From the NCBI GenBank assembly GCA_028023455.1, contig JAQFVV010012573.1, positions 1,792,815 to 1,856,814 on the forward strand: 64,000 bases of DNA. The letters are read 5' to 3'. Shown piece by piece: positions 8,909 through 22,061 of the stretch. Position 1 is the stretch's first letter, and the number at the start of each line of letters is the position of its first letter. A program made the position numbers and the translations under genes. This stretch comes from Epiperipatus broadwayi. Taxonomy: Eukaryota; Onychophora; Udeonychophora; Euonychophora; Peripatidae. The notes beneath the pieces are model-generated. The model searched no databases and was not told the origin of the DNA. It was given only the letters and a program-made list of their open reading frames with translations.

Positions 8909-11445
8909 TTACAAAATAACTTTTCTAGCCTTTAAACTAAAAATTTTTTTAATTAAAACAGACAGATCCAACTCATCTAATAATTCACTTTCTATAGAGA
9001 TTCTTGATAAGTTTGATAATTTTTCTTGTGATATTGAGAGTCTTAAATAATTTTTCATCAAACTTCTATTGACATTGGCAACTGTTACCAGTAAAGTCAA
9101 ATATATTTTTAAAGCAGTGGCAGTATTAGGGGAAACTGTCAACCGAATGATTATTATAAATAAAATTTAAAATATCTTTGATGATCATCTTTTTATCTAA
9201 ATAGCATTTTAAAGATTTTATTTCTTCGAATATGGATGCATCATATACATCACTGCTCTTATTAGAATGATCTGCTAATTTTAACTTTTAATTCTTACAG
9301 TGTGATAAAATTTCACTTTTATTCCAATCTGATAATGTATTTAATCTTGATAAAATTTTAAATGTAACACTGTGTTTTTCCCAAACTTAAACCTTTCATG
9401 CATTACAAAAAAGAGGATGTTTTAAAATGTAATTACCATCTTCAATGTGTTCATCTTCTGATTCATAATCAAAAAGTCTTTTTTTATTCTTGATCTTGTA
9501 TTGGCAGAAAATGTTGACTTCATTTCTAAATCTTCTGCCATCTGAGCCACACAACTTATAATGGATTCAAATGATTTATTGTTTTTTAAATTCAGTCAAA
9601 TCATGTTTAATTTCTTTGAACTTACAATCAGAATTCTGTAACATCTTGCTAATGACATTAATTTACTCAAAATATCATGTCACTCAATCAGAGAACAAAT
9701 ACATTTAAATGACTTTAATTTTGATGCCAATGCATTTGCCTGAAATCTTGTGTCCATCTCTTTTGTAGTATCATTTTTAATTTCTTAAAGCAAGATATAT
9801 TTCTTAGGGTTGTAGTTTTAATGGTTGGATTGCTTTAACATGACTTTCCCATTTCATATTAGTCAGTTTTAATGTTAGCCTTTTTACATATTTAGGTAAA
9901 ATAGTCCATTGTTTTGTGGATGCAGAAAAAAAGTTGTAAAATTCCTGAATTATACTGAAGAAACTAAAAGTTTCAAATGAAATTTTTACAGCAACATTTA
10001 ACACTAAATTGAGACTATGTGCTGAACAAGGAACATAAAAAAATTCTAAAATTATTCTCCAGTATTTTTTCTGTAGCCCATTATATTTGTTTTTCTTATT
10101 AGCAGCATCATCATATCCCTGTCCCTGAAAATTTTAAATACCTAAATTTAGTCTTTTAATATAACTTAAAATAAAATCATACAATCCCTGCCCTATTGTA
10201 TCATATGCAAAACAAAATCCTAGAAAATTTCTCAAATTTCATTTGTGTTTGATTTTTTTATTACAAATACAAAACAAATTATAAGTGTTATTTGTTCAAC
10301 TCTACTTACATTGAGGATTGTATCCATAATAATCGAAAAATAATTAGCATATTTGATCATTTCTAATATATTTTAGCTAAAAGCATCAGAAAGAAGTTGA
10401 ACAATTTTATTTTGAATTTGATGTCCTAAATAATAGATTTTTTTTAAAGTAACTTTTGAATATGGTGTAAATGTTCTGCCATAACTGGATCAAATTTTGA
10501 AAATGTTTTTATTAATTTTAAAAAATTGCCATTATTGTTTTCATGTAACTACTCACATGATCTAAAGAAAGCTAAGGATTGTTGAGCTAAGGACTGTACT
10601 ACATGAATTATCCATTCAATTACCAAATACCAGTACTTTCTGTCTCAATTGTAGTATTTTTTGCTAAAGTTGAGCAAAATTGATACAATTTTTGATATGA
10701 TATTCACTTTTTTCATGTTTACTTAAAATATGTGATAAATGGTGCCAGTCTTAGCATCCATATCATTATTACCTTGTGACTTATCATCACTGACAAGTTT
10801 GCAGTACAAACAAAATACCAAATCTTTAAAAACTGAGTAGACTAACCATAATCTTAATATTTCTTCTCTAGAAGAAATCTACTACAATAAGAAGTGGAAA
10901 TTTTTCTTTCTAACTTATCTCTTGGAAAATTCCAGTTGATGATTTTCAGAGGGGGATGTTTGACTAAGCAGTCTTTCTCTTTTATTGAAAAAAGTTGTGG
11001 CCATATACCTGAATCTTCCAGGTAAGCAAATTTCTTTGAAACGTCATCATTTTGACTTGGTTCAACTAATTTTGAAACAAAAGTAAACAATGATGTGGAT
11101 GAAAAATCAAAACTTTGTTGTTTATGTGCTTTTACTTTTCTTCTTTCAGTAGATGTTGTTGGCACATGCATTTTGTCCTTGAGTTTTTGTTCTATATCTT
11201 TCTGCTGGTGTTGATGGAACATTGCTGTATACATCTTCTGCTTCTGAACAGCTTCCTCTGGAAGATGGTTTACAAATTTTAGAAAATGAAGATGCCAGTG
11301 GTATTCCATCCTTCTTTCTTTTCACTGAAGATTCCAGGAACTTGCTCAAAGAGCCTGGAAATTGGTGACACAATTCCTCTTTTGTGACCTTCTGTTTTCT
11401 ATTTTGGGCACCAGATGTTTTTGTGTTTTTCCCAGACTCAGACAT
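8909..11445 (-). pseudogene. hAT transposase relic, zinc finger MYM-type protein 1-like
   Basis: A decayed but nearly full-length hAT transposase of the ZMYM1-like (DUF4371) group. The N-terminus at 11445 reads SGAQNRKQKVTKEEL. About 11010-10870 carries DSGIWPQLF and the TTF-type block NFPRDKLERKIS with SYCSRFL. Near 10500 a FDPVMAEHL segment matches the start of the catalytic domain. At 9804-10004 there is YNFFSASTKQW and LTLKLTNMKWESH (consensus SLxxTRWESR). At 8909-9142 the hAT dimerisation domain is clear: FPNTATALKIYLTLLVTVANVNRS and SQEKLSNLSRISIESEL. Many frameshifts and stops separate these blocks. The N-terminal pieces are in two overlapping frames (11146-11445 and 10854-11309). I did not find terminal repeats or an 8-bp duplication. 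Confidence 0.88.
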
Positions 11446-14400
11446 CTACAATAAATTAATGAGTAAGATTTTTTTTATAATAGAATTTATGCTTTGTTAT
11501 TATAAAATTTTTAAAATCATATCGTGAATTTACTAAAACAATTAAAAATATCAGACAATTAAATACTTTAATCTTAATAAATAAAATTGTCTTACATTTT
11601 CACTTCATCAACTAGAAATATTAAATGAGGATATACTTGTAAGAAAATTGTGGTACTATTCATAATACAGATAATACAGTGAACTATGCAAAAAATAGAT
11701 CTTTAATGCATTCCCTTCAATTTCTTTTTATTGGACACATAAATATGAGTCTGTGTCATAAGTCTCAATTTGGCATCCCTTTTCATAGGCACTATTGTGC
11801 AGTAAATAATTTGTGCTCCCACTTGCACTGAGCCTGCTGACTGTTATGAACTAAATTTGAGAGAAAAATGCTGTTTGCATAAAAAAAAACCATCAGCATC
11901 ATTTTGACTATGGACTTCACTTGCAATGCTTTTTAGGGATGTGCTAAATTTAACATTTAAATTAAATCACTCATAAACTTTTTATGAAATCAGTTTGCTT
12001 ATAATCTATTTCAAGCATTACAATTCTTTTTCTTGTTATGTAAACAAAAACAGAATTTTACATTTCGAACTTGTCAGCCATTATAAAAAAATAGACAAAT
12101 ATGCAAAATGTAGTTTAGACAAAAATGTGCTATGTTGTCCATAATTTCACACAGTGATGCCATTTGGTAGATGGATGCAGAAGGGTTCCTGCAAGATGTT
12201 TGTAAGAACATAAGTATATACTACAACAGGCATGCAAATCAGAGAACGATTCCATTATTTTTGGGGTCCACCTCATATCAATTTTAAATTTAGATACCAT
12301 ACACATTGCTGACATAATTTTCATCTTTTTATTTTTAACTGCAATCTTAGCTGTTCAATTAGTTCTTTTTTTTATTAAGAGTCTTTAGAAGTTTTTTGTA
12401 TTTTCAATTACAAGAATGCTTGCTTCAGGATCCATAAAGTTATTGATGGATCAATATGAAACCTACATGCATATTCCTTTAATCTGAATTATTTCATTAC
12501 ACATTCAGTTCACAACTAGAATAGATAAATTAATCATTAAAAACCATCTAATTTTTTATAAAACTTAAAAGGTCAATTTCATCAAACCTAATATAATTAT
12601 AACTTCTAATACCATTAGAATTTTTTCATATGGGTAATGCAATGTTTTGAAAGAATAATTTTTCCAAGAACATAATTTGGCATGGCTAACTAGATCAAAG
12701 TAGTTTGCATAAACAGTAAAGCACATATGGACAGCATTATGGTATTTACTGATCTTTTTTAATATTCAACTTATATTAAAATGATGTCTGCAGTTTTTTT
12801 AATTAGCATATCTGGAATTCTTGTTAATTTTTCAATGTATGTATTTAATCTGAACTGTTAAATTTTCAGAATAATCTTATTGTCATTTCATATAATGATA
12901 GTTTCTATACTATGTTAAAGCTCTTATTATTGATATAAAAATTGATTTATTTCATTTAATTCTTTAAAGAACATCCCCTGAAGACTTTTTATGACTTTGT
13001 GATGCTGCAATAATTTAGCTTAAGATTTGGCTATCTGTAATACTCTTTGCTAATTTTGCATTTATATTTTGGTTAAAACTTGAAATAAAACCTAATCTTG
13101 ATATATTAATTTCACCTGAAATCACTAGATGTACAGAGAAATAAAACAAAAGAAGATGTTTTCAAGTAAAGGGCATTTGTTTTTCAAAGTAGTCATTGCA
13201 CTTGAGCATAGTCAACTTTTATTCTAATTTTCAAGTTGTAAATTTACTGTAGTTTGTTTATATGTTTATTTTAATTTTTATAAAATTAAAATAAATATTT
13301 ATTTTTAATGAGAATATATTTAGACACTGATTTTATTCTAACAAATTTGTTTGTTTTTTTAAAAATATATAAGTCAAGAAAATGTAATAATATAAAACAA
13401 GAAGTTATCATTAGGAAAAAAGTAGAGAAATATTTCTACAAATATCAGCTATTTTTTTGCATTTTTTTCCTACAATTATAAATGGAATTTTACACATTAA
13501 TACATAATTTTTACTTTGTGTATTTTTTACAAAAAATATTTTAATGATAGATATAAAATGGAAATAAAGCTTATTTTATTCAAAATACATATTGTTATCC
13601 AAAGGCAACAAATTAAATCTATTCTTCTGATTAGATATTTAAATTTGTTTCTTTTTTTATATTACAAAGTTGATGTATTATTTATAAAAGACTTCAATTT
13701 AAACTTAAATTTTGTCATAATTTTTAAAAAAATATAAAAATGTGATGAAGAATAGATTATTTCATTAACTCTTTGAAAATTTAACTTCTACTATTCTTAT
13801 TTGAATGACCATAGTGACAACTTCAATCATATTTACAACATTTTACAATTAAAGTTTCATTTTATATCATATTTTAACAATCATTATATTACTTATTACA
13901 AGTATATGTTTAAACTAAAACATTTTAAAAGATAAAATCTGAATTCTGCTTAATAAAACAATAAAATTCTAAACTGAACACATAATGGTAACAATGCTTC
14001 TTTTTTATTGGATTGCAACCATATCTATTCCAAAAAAATATTGAATAAAATATTTCTTATTTGGATTCCATTTTTAAAATAAATACAAATTTTAAATGAG
14101 ATGTTACAAAACAATATATATATATATATATATATTGGAAATAAAATTTTCACTTACTATTATTAAAGTTTTGCAAAAAAAAATTGCTTCAGTATTTATG
14201 AAATGCTATTCTTTTTGCCAATAAAAAATTTCTGCTTTATCATAAATATATTTTTATGATTTATCTTCCTAAAAACAAACATTTTCAAATAAAATCTAAC
14301 TATAATCACATTTTTTTTTAAATATGTAAATAAATTATTGAAAGTTACAATTTTTCTTTCTGAAATGCTACAACAACAAAACATGCATGAAAAATCTTAC

Positions 14401-14562
14401 AGGCCAAATAATTTTCCAAAAAGTGATACTGTTGATTTATTTGTATTATTATACAACCAATGAGACCACGTTAGCTTTTTTTTAGTTAGAAAATTTGTAT
14501 GGGAATTGTATGATGTTGACACTTTCAGATTATTTTTTAAACATTTTTCTTTGAAAAAGTAA
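11446..14562. other. AT-rich stretch without a recognised gene
   Basis: It holds short open frames, such as 12130-12324 on the minus strand, which I do not recognise and which have no supporting context. A short (TA)n run is at about 14117-14134. The right part (13.2-14.3 kb) is almost pure A/T. Some of 11.7-13.1 kb may be an old transposon, but no motif is convincing. Confidence 0.4.
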
Positions 14563-15628
14563 GCGATTGACTTGATCAAGAGCTACATGGTAATTACGAA
14601 TGATACGTTTGATAACAGGATTAATATTTGGCAAGCACATAGTCTCATTCACCCTGTCACAATTCCCATAACACCACTACTTGCCCTGACCAATAATAAG
14701 ATCATCTCCCTCTTCAGGTGCTGGGCTATGGAACTGAAATTCTTTGATTTCATTATTAAGATAAATTTGAATGCCATTAGCACTAATTGATTTCTCTTTC
14801 ATAGGCAAAGCATCAACAAAATTGACCCAATCTGCCCCCTCTTCCAGACTCATGATGAAACATTTGACCATCTGGTTTACTCGTGCCATGGACTCTGGAG
14901 ATCTAGAAGGATTATTGTTGATAACCTTAAAGTGAATTTTTACCTTGTTACTTTTCTTAAGGACAGTATTAGGACAAGATCCATCTCTACTTTTAGGTTG
15001 TCATTATTTATCAACTATGCATTCTGGTCTACTCGTAAAATGTTTTTTAATCCTGGTGCAATTCATGAGGGAAAATTCTTTCTGAATAAACTTATAAAAT
15101 TTAAAAACCGTGACATGTTCCTAGCTCCAAAAGTGTTATTTGAGGAAACATGGACTCTGATTGCATTGTAAGAATGGTTGCTGGTAAAACATTTTGTTTC
15201 TTCTATCTAACTTATTGCTGAAAGTGGTTTTGTTAATAATCAGAAGTTCAGATCCTTAATGTTTTCAAAATGGATAATATTTAATTGAACACATCAGATT
15301 TAGCATAAATACCTAGGCCTTCATAGTTGTAGTGATTTTGCCAATGGTGATCTGACCAAACTCTAGATTGACTAAGTGACTCTTGGTAGTGTGAGGCAAT
15401 TTGTCTAGGTGAGTTGGGTGAGTTTAATTGACCTACTTGTGTGTTAACAGTAGACCAGGTATTCGGGTTTACCTTTTGCCCAGAATAATACTATCTTATA
15501 TTTATTTATAATCATGTAATTCTTATTTATGTTTGTAATTCTAGCTTTCCTTTTAATTTACCATGTATATATAATTGTCACTGTAAACATTGTAATTGTT
15601 TAATAAATATTTTGGTAAAAAAAAAAAA
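14563..15628 (+). pseudogene. LINE 3' end with 3' UTR and poly(A) tail
   Basis: The C-terminal end of a LINE ORF2 of the same family as 880-2225. The frame from 14572 reads NIWQAHSLIHP and later MELKFFDFIIKINL, matching YWEVYQLLHP and LEPKYFDFLLKINL in that copy. After a stop, the frame resumes with a Cys/His motif, CPLFQTHDETFDHLVYSC, then LFINYAFWSTRKMFF and ends at 15171. About 450 bases of 3' untranslated sequence follow, closing with AATAAATATTTTGG and a run of 12 A at 15617-15628, a plausible 3' end of the element. The copy is 5'-truncated like most LINE insertions. Confidence 0.83.
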
Positions 15629-16947
15629 GTAAATGAAGTGGTAAACTGACATTACAAATAATCACAAAATAGTAAATGATAGCAGTACTCTTACAATACC
15701 CCTAACACCTGAAAATTAGACACTTTGTAGAAATTGGCATAGATCATGTTGAAATTTAAAAAAAAATTGAAAATACCAACAAATTAGTTATTAGAAGATT
15801 GTCAAAAATTACATCCTCCCCATACTGCTTATATTTGATTCCAAATCTTGATATAGACATAAAAATATAAGATAGTAAAAAAATCATATAATAAGAATAT
15901 TAATGCACAAACATGAATATAGTATAGAAGTTTTCAAGATAACAGTATAGTGTACATACTACATTTGCTTTTCCTTTCAGTTTCTGCTTTTAATCACTGC
16001 ATGGAGTCACTGAAACTATACTGGAAAAACATTAATAAGTTGAAGATTCAGCATATTTTACATTAATGTACATTTAAAGAAGTAAATAGTGGAATATAGA
16101 TTTGTACCTTTATAACATTGATCTGTCTTTAAATAAAATAGCTTTAAAAAATCTTTATAAAGTAATCCAAAATGTAAATAGTTGCAAAAATTGGAACATT
16201 AATGTCTATTTCATAACTGAATAATAATCATTTTCTCATAACAGTAAATAGTTCTTTTTAGTTTTTATAAAGTAATCTAAAAATAAATATGTTTGTACTT
16301 GTATGACAATAAAATATTCATTAGTGAAAATTGAACATTTGCTCATGTAGGTTATCATTGAAAAATAAAATATTTTCTCACAACTAGACATTCTGTCATG
16401 AACCATCAAAAGTATTATGTTAATTTAGTGACTAGAGTAAACACCCAGGTGATTGAATGTTTATAGATTAAAACAAAATTCTGAAAAAATAAGAACCATA
16501 GCTCATGAAATATTAGAATCTTATATAGCTCACAAATACTGTCTTAAAATAAAAGAATGGCAAACTGAGACCTCTTTCTAGCTTTTCTTTGGTATGTTCA
16601 TTCTGCTTATCATGATAATTAAAATAACAAAGCATTTTTTTTTTCATTTTACCCTTTTTTTTTTGTATTAACCCAGTTAATTTTTATTGTCTGTATGTTA
16701 TTTAATTAATGTATTTTCTTTTATAAAAAAATGTGATTTTAAATAAATATATATTTTAATATGATGTACTTTTACAATAATCCAGTTTTTTTTTAAAAAA
16801 GGTTTAATTTATTGATTAGTTTTTCCAGTATGGCTTCAGTGATTCTAATGCAGTGGGTAAAAGCATAATTTTTTTTTTAAAAATCAAATATAGTATGGTA
16901 TAGTCTATACTAGTTCCTATTTTTAATATATTAAATATGCATATCCT
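15629..16947. other. AT-rich non-coding stretch
   Basis: No gene or clear repeat recognised. It contains several homopolymer A/T runs. Confidence 0.45.
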
Positions 16948-17010
16948 TAACAATGGACAAACATAAATTTGTCCATAATGTTTTCAAATAATTAATAATG
17001 ATTCCAACAC
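16948..17010 (+). repeat. Left direct repeat flanking the PLE
   Basis: Matches 20155-20220 at most positions; the right copy has an extra GTTG. It contains a hairpin, GGACAA...TTTGTCC, conserved in both copies. Confidence 0.85.
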
Positions 17011-17666
17011 AATTGAAATAAAACAACTATATAAAAATGAATATTTTCTTTATTATGGAACTGTTTTTCATCCTATATTAAAGCCTTTTCAAAATACTCT
17101 TTTCTAATACAATCACATGAGTCTTATATATATAAATACTCCCTCTAATGTTCATTTTACATAATCATTTTATAAAAACATATAACCTATTTACACACAC
17201 ACACACACGCACACACCTATATATATATAAAGCTTGTTTAGAGCTCATTAGCATGCTTTTAATTTTATATATATATATTCCATTTATTTGTTTATATATA
17301 CATATTATTTTTATATAATAAATAAAACCACATTAACTATAATTAAATAATTATATACATATATTTTACACTATAAATTACATACCATTTTATATAAACT
17401 CTATTGGATTAATTATATATATATACTTCATACATTAAACTAAATTGTATATCATTTTTGATATATTTATAATAACCATACCTGCAAATAAAATCTTATT
17501 TATTCATAATTAACTAATTATTTACATATATCATATATATTAATTTACAAAAATGAAACAAAAAAATAAGATCAAATATATATTAAATTTTCCAATTATC
17601 TTTGAATGCCCATTTACTTCTCAACTTCACAGGTCTTTTAACTAAATTAACACATTTACTCATATT

Positions 17667-17861
17667 CTACCGAATGTATACTGTCTTATAATATTTCCTT
17701 CTATTATAATCTTTAATATATTTTATAATTTCCATATCTTCAATACATCTTATTCTATGACCAGTATTTATGTAATGAACATATGGTCCAGAATTCATAT
17801 CCTTCCTATCAATAGTCCTATTAGACTCATTTCCCTTTCTATTGCTGTTTTCCTTGTTTGA

Positions 17862-17960
<99 letters not shown>

Positions 17961-19514
17961 TACTAATCCTATTTTACTTTCTTTAGTATTATCTGTCTTT
18001 ACATTTGATATCCATTTTTTCAAGGATTTACTATTTTTCTAAGCAATTCTTACATTCTCATTCAACTTCTTTTTTCCTAAAATCTTATATATATCTTTAT
18101 AATAAGATATTGTTATCCACTTATTATCAACTCATACACCTTTATTCCTAAATTTGCTTTTTTCTTTCCCCATAATTTACTATATCTTTCTTTGTACTAT
18201 TCAAAACTCTTCCAATATCTTTTTTATTATATCCCATTTTTACATAATCACTTTCTATATCCATTTTTTGTTCAATAGATTCCTTTTTATCTATTGTAAG
18301 TCTATCATTGTTAACCCTTTAAAACTTCCATTTTCTGTAACCAAGGTTGGTACAACTAAGAACGATTATTTCTCTAATTTCTACATCTTTAATATACTGT
18401 TTAACCTCAATTTCATTTTTTTTATTTCTATTTAAATAAATGGCTAAATATTTTAAATCTTTTATTTCTTTTTCCATTGTACACTTAATTTTATACACAT
18501 TATCATTCAATTCATTAAATATTTTAATACACTCCTACTATTTCCAATAACAATTATATCATCCACATATCTATAATATTTAATTATTTCTTTACTTTTT
18601 ATATATTTTTCTACTATTTTTTCTTCCAAATTATTAATAAGCACTGATGATAATAACCCACTTATTGAACATTCCATAATCCACCCTTTTGTTAAATTCC
18701 AGAACCTATCCTTATATTTAAAGTACAAGCCATCACCTATCATAATCAATGCTTCCTTAATAGTATATACTCATTCTTTAGATATTCTTCCACTTCTTTC
18801 TAACAGACTTATAGCTATCTTTATATTTTCATTTCTTGGTACACTTTGATGTATTTTTTCTACATCTAATGAAGCAATCAAACTATTTTTATTTAATTTA
18901 ATATTATTTAATACCATAATTTCTTTTGAATTTTTAAAATTCTACATATTATATCCAAGTACATCTACCATTGTTTTTATACATTATCCTACATAATTTT
19001 TTAGCAATATGATTGTCAAAATTTACAATTACTCTTTCAGTCACATCATGTGTTTTTATTTTTCCAAATATATATGGATGCATAAAAGCTGTTGGACATA
19101 ACCATCTATACACTTTACTATGCCCTTTGCACTATATAAAAAATATTTTATATTTTGTTTTTATTTTATTTCCAGGATCTGTATACAATTCTATATATCC
19201 CTGTTTTATTATATCTTCATTCATTTTCTTATTGTACTTATTTTCTTTTAAAATTACAAACCTATTGCTTTTGTCTTCACGTGTTATTATCAACCTCTCA
19301 TTATTCACCTTTTCTATAATTATTTTTATAAAACACTTTTATTTTCAATCTTTTTTATTATAACCTTTTTTATATTTATCACATTATTAATCTTTGATTG
19401 CAGTTCAGTTTTTAATTCATTTTTTATGTCTGCTCCTTCCAAACTTACAATAATTACTTCTATATTATCTTCATGTAAACCATCTTCCAATTTATTACTT
19501 TCCCTTTTTAACAA
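17667..19514 (-). pseudogene. Penelope-like RT and GIY-YIG endonuclease remnant
   Basis: Reading leftwards from 19514, a stretch near 19290-19170 gives ITREDKSNRFVILKENKY and YIELYTDPGNK, like the conserved ADKGNxxVVxD...Y and DPT blocks upstream of PLE RT motifs. At 18507-18749 the palm shows GWIMECSISGLLSSVLINNLEEKI (motif B) and YYRYVDDIIVI (motif C, catalytic YVDD intact). At 17667-18023 the C-terminal endonuclease region reads GPYVHYINTGHRI and EDMEIIKYIKDYNRRKYYKTVYI, matching the second half of the PLE GIY-YIG domain. The first half, where VYxIxCxxCxxxYIG should be, has been overtaken by (AT)n. Several stops and frame changes separate the blocks, so it is not functional. Confidence 0.82.
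17864..17957. repeat. (AT)n array inside PLE endonuclease region
   Basis: About 47 AT dinucleotides without interruption. On the minus strand it encodes alternating Tyr and Ile immediately after KIGLVYY. Confidence 0.95.
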
Positions 19515-20154
19515 TTCTCATTTCTTATCATATTTTATTTTTAACATATCTATTAATTTCTTATTATGGTCCAATAACTGATACTTTTTATCTTCAATAT
19601 TTCTTTACACACATTTTTTTTTAAAATATATTTTTAAATTTAGTATTTTTTTTTATATAGTTATCCATACTGTTATATTTTTCATTTATAAACCAATTTA
19701 AAATCGTTTTTTAATTCTATTATATAAAGTAATATTTTTTATTTATTTACTTTGTTACTTATATAAAATTCACATGACTTAGGCATTAAACTAGTATTCT
19801 TACACTTTTTCGAAAAGATAACTAGTGTTTCAATTCTTTGATGCTTTTCTATAAATTCCATATTTTTTTAAATCTTTCAAAATTTGCTTCACTTAATTAA
19901 GTAATTATATGAAAACGACCATACCTTATTTCCATTATTTCTTTATATTCTTTTTTTTTTAAATATAATTTGCAATTTAATTACCAACATTTAAATAAAA
20001 GAAATACAATAATATAAACAATATAAAAACCTTTTTCTTCCTCTTTTTTTTATTATTATTTTTCTCTTTCTTCCAAAGTTGTTCTTAATTTATATTCCAA
20101 AAAAAAAAAGAATGTTACTCCAAATCCAGCCGTCAGTCAACGTTGAATATTCCG

Positions 20155-20220
20155 TAACAATGGACAAGCATAAATTTGTCCATAATGTTGTTTTCAAATA
20201 ATTAAAAATAATTCCAACAC
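20155..20220 (+). repeat. Right direct repeat flanking the PLE
   Basis: Same orientation as 16948-17010, sharing TAACAATGGACAA, CATAAATTTGTCCATAATGT and ATTCCAACAC. Confidence 0.85.
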
Positions 20221-20665
20221 ATGCATTTTAAATTAATTTAAAAATAAAGTGGCATAAATGAGTTTGGGAAAAAGATAATCGTTAGTGCATGTGATTATTA
20301 ATTTATTCTGTATCATTTTAGAATACAACCCAGGATTTTTTAAAACTAGAGAGAAGCACAGAGTCACCACTGACAGAACCAAGCGATCAACAGTTTTTAT
20401 GAATGTCGGATATTTAACCTATCTAGATAAAACCTTCGCATTTCATAGAAAATTGAAAAAAGAAGTGAGTATTACTACAATTAGCAAATATTAAAATCAA
20501 TGCAACTTTAGAATTTTCATTTGAATATTTTATCAAATCTAAATAAAAACTATAATCGAAATTTTAAAAAAAATGCTTATTAATACAATAACTTTTGCAA
20601 TTAACAAATAATTCTTCGTATTAACATGACGAAATTAATTTTACAGTTAACAAATAATACTCAGT
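20221..20665. repeat. AT-rich degenerate minisatellite
   Basis: Contains repeated variants of CAATTAACAAATAAT-type sequence at about 20597-20660, and again at 20990-21030. A related inverted version (TTATTTGTTAATTGTAAAATTAA) is near 38090. No gene is supported; the 69-codon frame at 20285 has no recognised similarity. Confidence 0.5.
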
Positions 20666-20940
20666 ACTGACATCATTGATAGAATTAAGAGACTGAATTG
20701 GAATTGGGTTGGACATATTGCTAGAAGATATGATAATAGATGAATAGTTGAAATCTTAAACCGGATTCCAAAAGATTATAAAAGATCTAGAAAGATATCA
20801 CATGTGAAATGGATGGATGAAATAAAGAAGTCTGCGGGGATAAATGAAGTGGAGAAGATAGGCTAGAGATCGAAAATTGGATTGAACTTGGAGAAATGTT
20901 CATTCTGCAGTGTATCTATAATGGTTGAAAATGGTGATAA
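20666..20940 (+). pseudogene. LINE ORF2 C-terminal tail
   Basis: The frame from 20666 reads IIDRIKRLNWNWVGHIARR, then IPKDYKRSRKISHVKWMDEIKKSAG. This is the well-known tail of endonuclease-RT LINEs (consensus RL-W-GH-ARR ... KR-GRP--RW-DDI). Two stops interrupt it (after DNR and after EKIG). It is probably the same broad LINE type as the RT fragment at 7.33 kb, and it sits inside the AT-rich minisatellite. Confidence 0.8.
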
Positions 20941-21139
20941 TAATGCTGAGTAATATCCGTCAACACTATATGGGAAAAAATAGTTACTGTTTAGCAAATA
21001 TTAAAATTAATTTTACAATTAACAAAAAAGTTTCAAATTAAAGCAGTTAATATTTGTTTTATATAAATAGAATAGATTGTTTATATTACCTAAAAATGGG
21101 GGAAATCCACTTCTTGGTATTCTTTTCATGGTTTTAGAA

Positions 21140-21690
21140 AAAATAAAAAACTGGCTAGATTCACATTAAAGGGGGCACAAACGTAACTTATGATCTTAAG
21201 GCAATAAAAAAAGCAAAATAAAAAATAAAAGTGAAAGTGTGTGTGTGCACTCGTGACTTGAAAATGAAATTGTAATAAACAAATCAATCTATCCATCTAC
21301 CTAGTCATCTATCTATTGTTGTATTTTTCTATCTACCTGTCTCTCTATCTATTTATTCAAAAATGTTTATTCATCTTTGTACTAAAAATCTATCTAATTA
21401 CATAATCTATTACCTACCTATCTATTTATGTATCAATCAACCTGTCTTCCTGTCTCGACTCTCTATCTGTCTGCCTATCTACATATTTATCTACCTATCT
21501 ATTAATAAATTAATCTATATATCAATCCATTTTCCAGTACAAAAATGTGTATTTATTTATCTATTCATCTATTAGTAATTTACCTATATAAATACATACT
21601 TATCTATTTATCTTTTTATCCAACCATCCATCTATTTATATATTTTGATAGACACATGGATATTTAAGTAAGCATATAGTTAGAATAGAT
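21140..21690 (+). repeat. Compound TCTA-type satellite with conserved leader
   Basis: A leader (TTATGATCTTAAGGCAATAAAAA then CACTCGTGACTTGAAAATGAA, about 21187-21270) runs into degenerate TCTA/TCTG tetranucleotides broken by AAAAATGT(T/G)TATT-type spacers. The same leader and spacers recur, inverted, at 34.6-35.56 kb and in weaker form at 38.64-39.6 kb. Confidence 0.75.
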
Positions 21691-21710
21691 AGAAAGATAG
21701 ATAAATGGAT

Positions 21711-21846
21711 ATATATATATATTCAATGGACCATTAGTAAGAATGGATTTTTTAAAAGGTGAGAAAGTTGCCTTGACAGCAGTGAAAAATATTGATTACT
21801 ATCTTTATTGTGAATGTTTAGGTGGTTACTGGTTGGTATCTAATTA
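21711..21846 (+). repeat. First copy of ~140-bp duplicated sequence
   Basis: Shares ATTCAATGGA, CATTAGTAA, TTGCCTTGACAGCAGTGA and GGTTACTGGTTGGTATCTAAT with 22062-22207, about 350 bases away in the same orientation. The intervening 215 bases show no gene. Confidence 0.88.
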
Positions 21847-22061
21847 CATCATTATCCTATTTAGCTTTAAGCACTATTTCACTTATTATTTCTAAATAAT
21901 ACACGAGCAATTTAAAAGTATTGCAGTTTATAATGTTATAACTGACTGTTTAATAGTCTGCATTACAGTGACATGTTTATTTCATGTTAAAAGAGGTTTA
22001 TTTAAATTTTATTGTATCAATATTTCATACTCTGTAGCCAAGTTGCAATCTTTAAGTGTCC

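Larger units (their letters stand above)
16948..20220 (-). mobile_element. Penelope-like element between short direct repeats
   Basis: A minus-strand Penelope-like retroelement bounded by ~65-bp direct repeats at 16948-17010 and 20155-20220. Between them lie RT and GIY-YIG remnants in the correct order. Direct terminal copies (pseudo-LTRs) are usual for this class. The region left of 17660 would be its 3' part and the region right of 19520 its 5' part, both without recognisable coding. Confidence 0.72.

Noticed and set aside
12130-12324. 64-codon minus-strand frame with several Cys and Trp residues
   Set aside because: No recognised domain, no extension in adjacent frames and no supporting neighbours.
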